This document shows positions 16,286-24,613 of a stretch of 64,000 nucleotides of DNA, one piece after another. Position 1 is the stretch's first letter; each line of letters begins with the position of its first letter. The position numbers and the translations under genes were made by a program. The stretch is from contig JBNJDE010000001.1 in the NCBI GenBank assembly GCA_051744605.1, positions 1 to 64,000 of the forward strand, written 5' to 3'. A model generated the notes under the pieces. It saw only the letters and a list, made by a program, of their open reading frames with translations, had not been told where the DNA came from and made no database searches. This DNA comes from Halanaeroarchaeum sp051744605. GTDB lineage: Archaea > Halobacteriota > Halobacteria > Halobacteriales > Halobacteriaceae.

Positions 16286-17986
16286 ATGACCGATCCTGGT
16301 GACCTCGCGGTGACGCTCGTCGACGGGTACGTCGACGAGCCGGCACACTTCGGCGTCCCACCCTACGTGTCGACGTACCCCCGGTACGTCGCGGGTGCGC
16401 TCGTGGACGTCGGCGTGCCGGCGGCGAACGTCACCTATCACACTATCGACGCCCTCCGCGAGGAGCGGGGCCGATGGGCCGACGTCGACGACGCGGACCT
16501 GCTCGTCTACCTCGGGGGGATGACGGTTCCGGGCCGGTACGTCGGCGGGACGCCCGCCGAACCGGAGGAGGTCCGCGAGATCGCGTGGACCGCCTCGGGC
16601 ACGACCGTGATGGGCGGCCCCATCAGGTTCGGTGTCGGCGAGGAGAACGCGGGCGCCATCGAGACCGAACGCGACGATCTCGACTTCGACTACGTCGCTG
16701 GTGGCGACGTCGAGGCAGCCATCCACGATCTCGTCGCAAACGGGCTCGAGGGCTTCAACCGCCGGTATCGAACCGTCGAGGAGGGCTCGCGATGGGCGCG
16801 CAAGGGCGCCTTCGTCGTCGAGCAGCACCCCAACTTCCCCGAGTACCTCATCGCCGAACTCGAGACCTCGCGGGGCTGTGCCTACCGGTGTTCGTTCTGT
16901 ACGGAACCGATGTACGGCGATCCGACGTTTCGGGCGCCCGAGTCGGTGGTATCGGAGGTCGCGGCCCTGTACGACCGCGGGGTTCGTCACTTCCGCATCG
17001 GCAGGCAGGCCGACATCCTGGCCTACGGCGGTGACGGCGAGGCGCCGAACCCTGCCGCGCTGCGCGAACTGTACACGGGCATCCGCGAGGCGGCGCCGGA
17101 CCTGGGGACGCTGCACCTCGACAACATGAACCCGGTGACGATCACGGACTACCCCGAGGCGTCCCGGGAGGCCATCGAGATCATCGCCACCCACAACACG
17201 CCCGGCGACACGGCAGCCTTCGGGGTCGAGAGCGCGGATCCCGTCGTGCAGGCCGAGAACAACCTGCTCGTGACCGCCGACGAAGCGCTCGAGGCGATCC
17301 GCATCGTCAACGAGGTCGGCGGGTGGCGACCCGGCGAGGACCCGGCCGACGCTCCGACGACTGGCCCGGATGCGAGTCGTCGCCTCCCGAAATTGCTCCC
17401 CGGTATCAATCTGGTTCACGGGCTCGCGGGCGAACGCGAGGAGACCTTCGAGCACAACCGCCGGTTCCTGGAACGGATCCTCGAGGCGGACCTGCTGGTC
17501 AGGCGGATCAACATCAGACAGGTGATGGCCTTCGAGGGGACGGAGATGGCCGAGACGGGCGCCCAGCTCGCCGCCGACCACAAGGGGCAGTTCAAACAGT
17601 ACAAGCGGGCCGTCCGCGAGGAGATCGATAACCCGATGCTGCAGCGCGTCGCCCCGTTGGGAACGATCCTCGAGGACGTCCACCTCGAGTACCACGACTC
17701 GGGGACGACGTTCGGGCGCCAGCTGGGCACCTACCCGTTGTTGGTCGGCATCCCGGGCGAGCGGGACCTCGGCCGCGTCATCGACGTCGCGATCACCGGC
17801 CACGGCTACCGCTCCGTCTCCGGGGTCCCCTATCCGCTGTCCGTCGAGTCGGCCACCATGGACGAACTGACGGCCATCCCCGGCATCGGCAGCGGGACGG
17901 CTGGAGACGTGATCGTGGGTCGGCCCTACGACTCGCTATCGGCGGTCCCAGGCGCCGATGCACTCGCTCCCTTCGTGGCCGACTGA
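16286..17986 (+). CDS. Radical SAM protein with C-terminal helix-hairpin-helix (COG1031-like)
   Basis: 566 residues. The N-terminal 190 residues resemble a B12-binding-like Rossmann domain (DADLLVYLGGMTVPG, TVMGGPIRFG). The radical SAM 4Fe-4S motif is CAYRCSFC (CxxxCxxC) near residue 200, followed by a barrel with HLDNMNPV and TAAFGVESADP. The C-terminal 60 residues contain helix-hairpin-helix motifs (MDELTAIPGIGSGTAGDVIV), which usually contact nucleic acid. This matches the archaeal COG1031 group, whose reaction is not established; modification of a nucleic acid is a reasonable inference. A TATA box 28 nt upstream supports the start. Confidence 0.85.
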   Translation: MTDPGDLAVTLVDGYVDEPAHFGVPPYVSTYPRYVAGALVDVGVPAANVTYHTIDALREERGRWADVDDADLLVYLGGMTVPGRYVGGTPAEPEEVREIAWTASGTTVMGGPIRFGVGEENAGAIETERDDLDFDYVAGGDVEAAIHDLVANGLEGFNRRYRTVEEGSRWARKGAFVVEQHPNFPEYLIAELETSRGCAYRCSFCTEPMYGDPTFRAPESVVSEVAALYDRGVRHFRIGRQADILAYGGDGEAPNPAALRELYTGIREAAPDLGTLHLDNMNPVTITDYPEASREAIEIIATHNTPGDTAAFGVESADPVVQAENNLLVTADEALEAIRIVNEVGGWRPGEDPADAPTTGPDASRRLPKLLPGINLVHGLAGEREETFEHNRRFLERILEADLLVRRINIRQVMAFEGTEMAETGAQLAADHKGQFKQYKRAVREEIDNPMLQRVAPLGTILEDVHLEYHDSGTTFGRQLGTYPLLVGIPGERDLGRVIDVAITGHGYRSVSGVPYPLSVESATMDELTAIPGIGSGTAGDVIVGRPYDSLSAVPGADALAPFVAD

Positions 17987-18023
17987 GGGTCACACCGAAA
18001 CCCGGACCGGGCGTGCCCGCGTT

Positions 18024-18431
18024 TCAGGCGAACTCCTCTTCGACGATCTCGCCGACCGCGAAGTTCGATTTCACTTCCGTGATCTCGACTTTGACCCGTT
18101 CGCCCACGTCGGCGTCCGGGACGATGATGACGTAGCCCCGCTCGACGCGGGCGATGCCGTCGCCCTGCTTGCCGATGTCCTCGATCTCGACGTATCGGAG
18201 TTCGCCCTGTTCGACCGGTGGCTGGGGTTCCGACGGCGGAATGGTCTCCTCGTCGGGCGTGGACTCGGTCTGTGCTTCGTCCGCCCTGTCGATGAGCGCG
18301 ACGCGGTAGACGTCCCCGGGAGTGACGATCCCGTTCTCGATCTCGCGGCGTGGGATCTCGACGACGTACTCGTCGTCGGTCAGGGTCACTTCGGCATTGA
18401 ACAGACAGAGGAGGTTCTCGGAGATCTCCAT
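18024..18431 (-). CDS. TRAM domain protein
   Basis: 135 residues from MEISENLLCLFNAEV; a Met nine codons upstream is less likely. The C-terminal 60 residues form a TRAM domain, a small RNA-binding beta-barrel, with the hallmark VEIEDIGKQGDGIARVERGYVIIVPDADVGERVKVEI. The N-terminal half is another beta-rich unit (YVVEIPRREIENGIVTPGDVYRVALI), joined by a Pro/Glu/Thr linker. Archaeal stand-alone TRAM proteins bind RNA and have been linked to RNA chaperoning or translation. It is 30 nt upstream of nothing on its own strand and converges with the radical SAM gene. Confidence 0.88.
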   Translation of the reverse strand: MEISENLLCLFNAEVTLTDDEYVVEIPRREIENGIVTPGDVYRVALIDRADEAQTESTPDEETIPPSEPQPPVEQGELRYVEIEDIGKQGDGIARVERGYVIIVPDADVGERVKVEITEVKSNFAVGEIVEEEFA

Positions 18432-18463
18432 AGTTCTGGATACATCCGACGGTGTCACCCGCC

Positions 18464-19120
18464 TTAGTAGTTGTCACCGTGGCCCGAGATCGGGGTCCCA
18501 TCGGCTCGTTTCGCCCCTTCGGAGTCGTGGACCACGGTTCCGACGTCGTCGACGGATTCGTAGCCGTCGCGAACGGCGATCGCCTCCCGGAGTTCGACGA
18601 TGGTCCGTCGCTTGAGGGTCTCGGCGAGGTCGCGGGCGTCCGCTCGCGAGATGTCCCGCCCGACGCCCTCGCATTCGTGCACCTGGAGCGCCCCGACCTG
18701 TTCGACGACGGCGCCAGGCGCGTCGCCGCCGTCGCCGATGTCGAGGCTGAACGGATAGGTCTGACAGATGAATGGCCGTTCGGGATGGACGGAGCACGCC
18801 CCGAGTCCGTCGGCCTCCTCGTAGAACACACAGTCGCCGCAATCGTCGACCTGGAGGGCCCACTCGAAGGTCTCACCCTGGCCATCCGCGTCGAGTCCGT
18901 ACGGCATCGGCCGGGCCACGGCCGACCATTCGCGATCGGTGGCCGTCTGGAGCGTGCGGATTTCGTCGGGAAAGACCGTCGCCGTGTGGGCCTGCTCGCC
19001 ATCGGCGGTACAGCACTCGCCACACCGGGTACATTCGAACCCGACCGACTCGATGGACGCGGCGATGGCGTCGACGTCGACCTCGCGTGCGGCCACGAGC
19101 TCCGCCTCCAGGCTCTTCAT
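18464..19120 (-). CDS. YkgJ-family cysteine cluster protein
   Basis: 218 residues. The cluster FECTRCGECC (CxxCxxCC, residues 30-37) is followed by DDCGDCVFY, a further Cys in ACSVHPERPFICQTYPF, and HECEGVG. This pattern defines the YkgJ/UPF0153 family, thought to bind zinc or an iron-sulfur cluster. The biochemical role is not established. The remainder is acidic and helical. It lies just upstream of the TRAM gene on the same strand, so the two may be cotranscribed (32-nt gap). Confidence 0.85.
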   Translation of the reverse strand: MKSLEAELVAAREVDVDAIAASIESVGFECTRCGECCTADGEQAHTATVFPDEIRTLQTATDREWSAVARPMPYGLDADGQGETFEWALQVDDCGDCVFYEEADGLGACSVHPERPFICQTYPFSLDIGDGGDAPGAVVEQVGALQVHECEGVGRDISRADARDLAETLKRRTIVELREAIAVRDGYESVDDVGTVVHDSEGAKRADGTPISGHGDNY

Positions 19121-19207
19121 GTGTTCTCCAGGGGTGCGGGGCGGAAAAGCCGCCCGTTCGCCGTCGTGACTGGTGGATGGATAGCAGTGTTGAGAAGTGG
19201 TGTCGAG

Positions 19208-19486
19208 TCAGACGTCGAGGTAGTAGACCTGCTTGCGCGCGTCGCGGAAGCTGTACCGGGATTCGACGAGGTCCGCGTCGTCGAGACGGTTGAGCGCGTA
19301 TCGGACCGTCCGATCCGGAAGCAGACTCTCCTCGGCCAGTTGCCCCTGGGAGAGGGGGTTATCGCTCTCGAGGACCTTGGCAACCAGCTTCGCACTCGGC
19401 GGGAGTTCGCGGAGGCGCTCGCGGAACTCTTCGTTCGACTGGATCGGCGATTGCCCTTGCGTGGCGGTCGTGCTCATGCCTTTCAT
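19208..19486 (-). CDS. Small winged-helix (MarR/TrmB-like) transcription regulator
   Basis: 92 residues, or 89 if the second Met (19477) is used. After a polar N-terminus comes one winged-helix DNA-binding domain. Helix 1-2 is PPSAKLVAKVLESDNPLSQG, the recognition helix region is LAEESLLPDRTVRYALNRLD, and the wing is VESRYSFRDARKQVYYL. Many haloarchaea carry a near-identical small regulator. It has no effector domain. A TATA-like GGTATAGCTA (19511-19520, minus strand) and a perfect inverted repeat just beyond it lie upstream, suggesting autoregulation. Confidence 0.85.
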   Translation of the reverse strand: MKGMSTTATQGQSPIQSNEEFRERLRELPPSAKLVAKVLESDNPLSQGQLAEESLLPDRTVRYALNRLDDADLVESRYSFRDARKQVYYLDV

Positions 19487-19532
19487 TCACAAACCGGGGT
19501 ACGTAAAGGTTAGCTATACCCCTGACTAAATC

Positions 19533-19549
19533 CCTAATAGGATATTAGG
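19533..19549. promoter_or_regulatory. Inverted repeat CCTAATA-GGA-TATTAGG upstream of the HTH regulator
   Basis: Two perfect 7-bp arms with a 3-bp spacer lie just upstream of the probable TATA/BRE of the leftward winged-helix gene. The position fits an operator or activator site for the dimeric regulator itself. The 145-bp intergenic region has no other coding signal. Confidence 0.5.
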
Positions 19550-19631
19550 ACGTTGTACAGACAATATCTGACGGTTTACACCTCGTCCGTCGAGCGGCCC
19601 GAAAAACACCCAGTGCGGGCTGTGCGGCCGA

Positions 19632-20159
19632 TTATCCGAGCAGGTATCGAAGCCAGGGACGGCGCTCGACGGCGGGATGGGACTCGAAGTACGCGTCGAG
19701 ACCGACGATGCGGCCCGCGCCGAAGGTCCACAGGGCGAACAGGACGAAGATGTAGACGACGTGCTGGTCGACGAGGAACGCGTTCCCGAGCGGGAGACTG
19801 GCCGCCCAGAGGAGACTCAGGATGGCCACCCCGATGGCCGCACTCAGCCGGACCGCCACACCGAAGATGAGCGCCGCGCCGACGACGATGAGTCCCCAGA
19901 CGAACAGCGGGTCGAGGAGCCACGCGAGGGAGTCGGCGAGGTACGCGAAGACACCGGATAACGGGTTCGCCGGCGAGACGGTACCGAAGAGGCCTGCCGT
20001 CGACCAGGTCGGGTTGGAGAGACGCCACATTCCCGCGTCGAAGAGGACCCAGCCGACGGCCAGGCGCATCGCGACCAGCGCGTATCCAGCCAGCAGCGGC
20101 GAATACGGCACCTGCGATTCGTAGCCGAGGATGTTCGTTCGGACGGTTTCTCGAGACAT
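19632..20159 (-). CDS. DoxX-family membrane protein
   Basis: 175 residues with four hydrophobic segments: MRLAVGWVLFDAGMWRL, PLFVWGLIVVGAALIFGVA, LSAAIGVAILSLLWAASLP and VVYIFVLFALWTFGAGRI. The opening region with GWVLFDAGMWRLSNPTW and the closing GRIVGLDAYFE are typical of DoxX/DoxD, related to a thiosulfate:quinone oxidoreductase subunit and to redox-associated membrane proteins. No partner subunit is adjacent, so a specific reaction cannot be given. The start MSRETVRTN gives a normal family length. Confidence 0.8.
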   Translation of the reverse strand: MSRETVRTNILGYESQVPYSPLLAGYALVAMRLAVGWVLFDAGMWRLSNPTWSTAGLFGTVSPANPLSGVFAYLADSLAWLLDPLFVWGLIVVGAALIFGVAVRLSAAIGVAILSLLWAASLPLGNAFLVDQHVVYIFVLFALWTFGAGRIVGLDAYFESHPAVERRPWLRYLLG

Positions 20160-20252
20160 GGGCGGGGGTATGCTCTCGCGTACGAAATCACCCGCCTTGA
20201 ACGGTCCACCCGGTTGTCGAAATCTGAGAACCACCGGGACGCCGCCTGCTGT

Positions 20253-20263
20253 GGGGGGGGGGG
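20253..20263 (+). repeat. Homopolymer of 11 G upstream of the methyltransferase gene
   Basis: Eleven consecutive G occur in the 177-bp region between the DoxX and methyltransferase starts, about 40 nt before the TATA-like TTTTATT (20301-20307) of the rightward gene. Such runs are slippage-prone in replication and also in sequencing. Confidence 0.7.
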
Positions 20264-20336
20264 TATCGTTCGCCGCTGTCCCCGTGTACTTCCAGTACGG
20301 TTTTATTCCCGGCTGTGAGTATATGCTGACAGAGAC

Positions 20337-21047
20337 GTGAAGGGCCAGGAGTGGTATCAGGAAGACGAGGTGGCCGAGGCGTACGAGGAGAAGCGTTTCT
20401 CCCGGGGCGGCCGCCTCATCGACCGACGCGAGAAGCAGGCCGTCCTCGACGCGCTCGAACCGGTCGAGGATCGAACCGTCCTCGAGATCGCCTGTGGAAC
20501 CGGCAGGTTCACCGTGATGTTGGCCGAGCGGGGGGCCGATATCGTCGGCCTGGACATCTCCGGACCGATGCTGCAACAGGGCCGGGAGAAGGCCAAGAAT
20601 GCGGGCGTCATCGACCATCTCGAGTTCATGCGCGGCGATGCGGGCCGACTGCCGTTCCCCGACGACCACTTCGACGTGGTCTTCGCCATGCGATTTTTCC
20701 ACCTGGCCGATACCCCGGCGGCGTTCCTGACCGAGATGGCTCGGGTCTCCAGGAACCAGGTGTTCTTCGACACCTTCAACGCCTTCTCGACGCGGAGTGC
20801 CTACAACTGGATGCTTCCGATGGGCTCTCGCCTGTACGAAGACGACGAGGTCACCGAACTGATCGACGACGCCGGCCTGACACTCGAGGATTCGGCACAC
20901 GACTTCGTGTTGCCGTACGGGCTCTACCGGAAGATCCCGGACTGGCTGGCCGATCCGCTCCGCGAGGTGGATACCTCGGTGATGGACCGGGACGTCGGAC
21001 AGCGGTTCGCGTCGGTCTCGTACTGGAATACGTCGATCGACGGGTGA
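20337..21047 (+). CDS. SAM-dependent class I methyltransferase
   Basis: 236 residues from a GTG start. Motif I is VLEIACGTGRF (about residues 48-58), then the acidic end of strand 2 (IVGLDIS), motif II-like GDAGRLPFPDDHFDVVFAMRFFHL, and a C-terminal part typical of UbiE/methyltransf_11 enzymes. It transfers a methyl group from S-adenosylmethionine; the acceptor is unknown. Loss of the final helix motif is not evident. A TATA-like box precedes the GTG by 33 nt. A GT2 glycosyltransferase gene follows 48 nt downstream on the same strand. Confidence 0.85.
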   Translation: MKGQEWYQEDEVAEAYEEKRFSRGGRLIDRREKQAVLDALEPVEDRTVLEIACGTGRFTVMLAERGADIVGLDISGPMLQQGREKAKNAGVIDHLEFMRGDAGRLPFPDDHFDVVFAMRFFHLADTPAAFLTEMARVSRNQVFFDTFNAFSTRSAYNWMLPMGSRLYEDDEVTELIDDAGLTLEDSAHDFVLPYGLYRKIPDWLADPLREVDTSVMDRDVGQRFASVSYWNTSIDG

Positions 21048-21095
21048 GGGACCCGACCCGAGCGGTTTTTACCGTCACGGTTGCTTGTCGCGACC

Positions 21096-22016
21096 ATGCA
21101 CCTGTCCGTGGTGGTGCCCACACTCAACGCCCGTGATCGGCTCGCAGCGTCGCTCGACGCGCTGGCCGAACACGCCCCCGACGCCGAAATCGTCGTGGTC
21201 AACGGCCCGTCGTCTGACGGGACGTCGGGGATGGTGCGGGACCACCCGGCCCCCGACGCGCTGCTGGAACTCTCCGAGCGGAACCTCAATACTGCCCGGA
21301 ATGCCGGTATCGCCGCCACTGCTGGTGACGTCGTCGCGTTCGTGAGCCAGGACTCGCAGATCGAATCGGGATGGGCCGACACCGTGGCCGCCGCGATGGA
21401 GGCCGGGGCCGACGTCGTGACCGGCCCGGTCCACCGCCGTGTCAACGGTGGCGTCACGACCGAGTCTCCCGAGACACGTTCGATGGGGTCGCGCTCGGTC
21501 CAGTACTTCGACGGCGGCAACGTGGCGTTCACCCGTCCCACCATCGAGGTACTGGATGGCTTCGACCAGTACCTCCACACCGGGGCCGCCCGTGACGCCG
21601 CCCATCGACTCGCCGGGATGGACGTCGCGGTGGAATGGGACGCCGAGATGGTCGTCATGCGGGCGGAGACCGACGACGTCCGCCATCGCATCGGCGAGGA
21701 CGATATGTCGACGGTCCTCGGGCTGAAGTACCGATCGCTCGGGTATCGCCTCGGCAAGAACTACGGGTTGAGTGGGCCGTCCCTGGCGAGTGCGTTCCGC
21801 CATCCACTCGTCGAGGCGCTCGAGGAGGGGTGGAACGTCGTCCGCGGCGAGACCAAGCCCTCCCAGTGGCTCGCGTCCGGCCGATCGGTGCTGACGAACC
21901 TGGCGATGGGGGCCCAGGACGGTCTCGCGGCCCGGTTCGCGGATCGCTCACCGACACGGAATCCCAACGGCGTGTCGGCGCAATCGAACCGGCCCGTCGC
22001 GACCTACTCGCTTTGA
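21096..22016 (+). CDS. Family 2 glycosyltransferase
   Basis: 306 residues starting MHLSVVVPTLNARDRL, the classic GT2 N-terminal strand. The nucleotide-binding region (IVVVNGPSSDGTSG) and RNLNTARNAGIAA follow. The usual DxD metal motif is replaced by SQDSQIESGW (about residue 90), a QDS variant seen in some GT2 enzymes. Later GGNVAFTRPTIEVLDGFD is the acceptor region. The C-terminal 100 residues are helical. It probably acts on cell-surface glycans or lipids at the membrane; donor and acceptor are unknown. Confidence 0.82.
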   Translation: MHLSVVVPTLNARDRLAASLDALAEHAPDAEIVVVNGPSSDGTSGMVRDHPAPDALLELSERNLNTARNAGIAATAGDVVAFVSQDSQIESGWADTVAAAMEAGADVVTGPVHRRVNGGVTTESPETRSMGSRSVQYFDGGNVAFTRPTIEVLDGFDQYLHTGAARDAAHRLAGMDVAVEWDAEMVVMRAETDDVRHRIGEDDMSTVLGLKYRSLGYRLGKNYGLSGPSLASAFRHPLVEALEEGWNVVRGETKPSQWLASGRSVLTNLAMGAQDGLAARFADRSPTRNPNGVSAQSNRPVATYSL

Positions 22017-22068
22017 GGGCGACCAGCCCTGCGCTGACTGCGGCCAGAGTCGCTCTGCCGGCGACCGG

Positions 22069-22887
22069 TCACCCCTCTGGCCCGAGCCCCGGAATCACTC
22101 GTGTCGCGTTCTTCGAGAAGACCCGTTTCATCTGATCCTCCGGGACGTCCAGGGTCAGGATCTCCATGACGCCGACGTTCGGGTGCGTCGACGGCGACCC
22201 GCTCCCGAAGAGGACCCTGTCCGGGTGTTCCATGATGGCTTGCTCCAGGAGGTCCCGGTAGCGGACGATGCTCGTGTCGAGGTAGAGGCCGTCGTAGTCG
22301 TCGAGCAGTGAGATGGCCGCCGTCATCATCTCGCGGTCGAGCGGATAGCCGCCGAAGTGGCCCAGGATGACCGGGATCGGCCGCTGGAGGATGGTCGAGA
22401 CGACCTCGCTCGGGGGAAACCGTTGGCCCCCGTGGACGACGATCGGGAGCCCTACGTCCTCCAGGACGTCGAGGACGTCCTCCGTCGGCAGTCCGTCGCG
22501 GGTCGGGTCGAGTTTGAACCCGTGGAACCGGTCGTCGTAGGCGTACTGCTCGATGTCCTCCGGCGACGTTTGCCATTCGTGGCGAGTCGCGGCCAGGTTC
22601 CGGATCGGTGCCGCGGCCGTCCCCACCTCGAAGGGACCGTCGATGCGCGCGAAGGCGATGAACGGACGTTCGACGGCCTGTCTCGCGACCGCGTTGTTGG
22701 CGCGGAGATAGCCCTGCTCGCCCTTCTGTGCCTCCGGAAAGACCACCGAACGGACGATGCCCGCCTGGTGGTTCTCCCGTTCGAGGTCCTCCGCGTCGAT
22801 GGTCCGCCCCCGGATCGGCCGTCCGGGGCCGGCGTGGAGGCGCGCGTGGACGTCGACCACCCGGAATCCGTGCTCCAGCTCCAGCAT
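22069..22887 (-). CDS. Amidohydrolase-related (amidohydrolase_2-like) TIM-barrel protein
   Basis: 272 residues. The start MLELEHGFRVVDVHARLH holds the first metal-ligand position as HAR, where HxH is usual, so a ligand is altered. GFKLDPTRDGL, IVVHGGQRFPP, VILGHFGGYP and VLFGSGSPSTHPN follow the order of the amidohydrolase_2 barrel, and the last has Ser where Asp is usual (FGSD/FGTD). A metal-dependent hydrolase or decarboxylase is therefore only tentative. TATA (ACCGATATAG, minus strand 22911-22920) precedes the ATG by 28 nt, which supports this start over upstream in-frame codons. Confidence 0.75.
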   Translation of the reverse strand: MLELEHGFRVVDVHARLHAGPGRPIRGRTIDAEDLERENHQAGIVRSVVFPEAQKGEQGYLRANNAVARQAVERPFIAFARIDGPFEVGTAAAPIRNLAATRHEWQTSPEDIEQYAYDDRFHGFKLDPTRDGLPTEDVLDVLEDVGLPIVVHGGQRFPPSEVVSTILQRPIPVILGHFGGYPLDREMMTAAISLLDDYDGLYLDTSIVRYRDLLEQAIMEHPDRVLFGSGSPSTHPNVGVMEILTLDVPEDQMKRVFSKNATRVIPGLGPEG

Positions 22888-23146
22888 TCGTCTGCCAGTG
22901 GCGTGGCCTGCTATATCGGTGTGACGGTCACCGGGCCGAAGAAGCGGCGGGGCAACCCGTGTCGTGAAGGGCCAACCGGTGTGGTGGAGTGGCACCGCGA
23001 GTCGTGGATGGCCGTATCGAGTCGTGGAGAGCCTTCGTCAGCGGCGGGCCGAGCGAACGAACCGTGGGCGGGCGGTCCGCGGTCGGCGAGTGTGGGCGGG
23101 CGCGGTTACGGACCGGGTCGTGGCTGGGAACGCAGGTGCTCGGGTA
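22888..23146. other. Intergenic region between the amidohydrolase and the secreted protein
   Basis: 259 bp. The left end holds the amidohydrolase promoter (CTATATCGGT at 22911-22920). The phrase GAGTCGTGGA occurs twice within 30 bp (about 22997-23030). No coding or RNA signal is apparent in the rest. Confidence 0.4.
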
Positions 23147-24373
23147 TTACTGTCCGGGCGGGCCATTACCGTTCCCCTGGCCGTTGTTGGACTTCTTCTC
23201 GTCGTCCCCGTCGTTACCGGCGTGGTCGGGCGGGCCGCGACGGTCCTCGTCGCTGGTTTCGTTCCCGTCGTCGGTCTCGGTGTCGTTCTGGGTCACGTGG
23301 TCCGGCGGGCCAGCACCGTTACCCTGGCCGGGGGTGGATTCGTTCTCGTCCGTCACGTGGGCTGGCGGACCGGTTTCCTTGTCCGCGGCCGGGTTGTTCT
23401 CGTGGACGAATGCGGAGATCTGCTGTCCGAGCGGCCCCTCGTGGTCGTTCTTGATCGCATCGATGAACGTCACCAGGGTCTGTCCGAAGTTGTCCGGGCG
23501 GTCGTCGGTCGTCGCGACCATCTCGACCGTCGTGTTCGCGGTCTCGTCGTCGTAATCGGCGACGACCGCCACCGTCACGTTCTCGTCGGGAGCGGGCAGC
23601 GACAGGGTCCCGTTGGTCGCCGTGTATCCACCGCCGTCGTAGGTGTAGTTGCCGTCGGTGGCTTCGACGCTGACGGTCGCCGTGTCGACGAATTCACCGT
23701 CGTCGGTCACTTCGACGGAGAGGCGACCGTCGTCACCCTGCCCGGCGGCGAGCTGCAGGCCGAGATCGGTCAGGGTGGCCTGCGTCTGTGCGGTCAGATT
23801 TTCACTCGTGGCGGTCACGGTGACGTCGACGGTCTCCTCGGGGGAGGGAATGTCGACGAGGCCGTGGTCGTTCGTCTCGTATTCGCCATCCGTGCCCGAG
23901 TAGGACGCGTTCTCGTCGTCGAGCGTGACGTTGACGGTGGCGTTCTCGACCGGGTCGTCGTACTGGGTGACGTTGACGGTCGGGTTCTGTGCCCCGTCTT
24001 GCTCGACGGCGACGTCGAGTGACTCGTTCAGCGGAACGAGCGTGACGGTCTCAGAGACGTTCGTTCCGTCGTACTCGGCGATCAACTCGACGTCGACGGT
24101 CTCCTCGGGATTGGGGAGGCGCACCTCGCCGTTCTCGTCAGTCTCGTAGGATTCGTTGGCGGAGTAGTTATCGTCGGGGTTCACCTGTACCGTCGCGTTC
24201 TCGACGGCGGAGTCGTTGTCAGTCACGGTGACGAGTGCCTCGCCGGTATCGGATTGCTGGTCGACGGCGATGGACAGCGACTCCGGTGCTGCCATCGCTG
24301 CCGGAGCGGCCACGGCGGTGACCAACAGCAGGGCGGCGGCGATCGCCAGGGTTCGTGTTCGATTCGGTTCCAT
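23147..24373 (-). CDS. Secreted, heavily glycosylated surface protein with Ig-like repeats and a GPPDH-repeat tail
   Basis: 408 residues. A Sec signal peptide (MEPNRTRTLAIAAALLLVTA...AMAAPE) covers about residues 1-29. Three related beta-sandwich repeats of about 85 residues follow, each with VENATVxV, a YET/YTATNG turn and a EETVDV or DENVTV strand. About 16 Asn-X-Ser/Thr sequons are present. The C-terminal 80 residues are disordered and contain four degenerate GPP[AD]HV/GPPGQ units separated by Asn/Asp/Glu/Thr spacers. No PGF-CTERM or lipobox is visible. A TATA element (minus strand CTTTATG, 24401-24407) lies 28 nt before the ATG. Role: probably envelope or extracellular; no enzyme motif. 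Confidence 0.75.
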   Translation of the reverse strand: MEPNRTRTLAIAAALLLVTAVAAPAAMAAPESLSIAVDQQSDTGEALVTVTDNDSAVENATVQVNPDDNYSANESYETDENGEVRLPNPEETVDVELIAEYDGTNVSETVTLVPLNESLDVAVEQDGAQNPTVNVTQYDDPVENATVNVTLDDENASYSGTDGEYETNDHGLVDIPSPEETVDVTVTATSENLTAQTQATLTDLGLQLAAGQGDDGRLSVEVTDDGEFVDTATVSVEATDGNYTYDGGGYTATNGTLSLPAPDENVTVAVVADYDDETANTTVEMVATTDDRPDNFGQTLVTFIDAIKNDHEGPLGQQISAFVHENNPAADKETGPPAHVTDENESTPGQGNGAGPPDHVTQNDTETDDGNETSDEDRRGPPDHAGNDGDDEKKSNNGQGNGNGPPGQ

Positions 24374-24613
24374 TGCGAGTCAGCCTATCCATCGGCTATC
24401 CATAAAGCGGCCAGACGCTGGCACCGCGTTCGCGCGTGTTCGGACGAATTTCGCACACTTAACCCGAGTTTATGGCCGTATATCGGCTGGATACGCGGTG
24501 TCGTGGCGGCGGGGTCTGGATTCGCGTGGCCGGTCCTCGACCCCGCGGACGATCGCGATGATAGCACCTGTCACGATATCTATATATAGAACTGCTATCC
24601 TCCTGTCGGTCGT
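24374..24613. promoter_or_regulatory. Divergent regulatory region with strong TATA box of the thermosome gene
   Basis: The box CTATATATA at 24580-24588 is about 28 nt before a likely start site at 24610-24613, directly at the thermosome ATG (24614). It is among the best TATA elements in the window, as expected for a heat-responsive chaperone promoter. The minus-strand TATA of the secreted protein lies at 24401-24407. A further TTTATGG at about 24469 is unassigned. Confidence 0.6.

Noticed and set aside
16142..17803. Leftward frame opposite the radical SAM gene
   Set aside because: Shadow of the SAM gene, which has an intact CxxxCxxC motif and a promoter.
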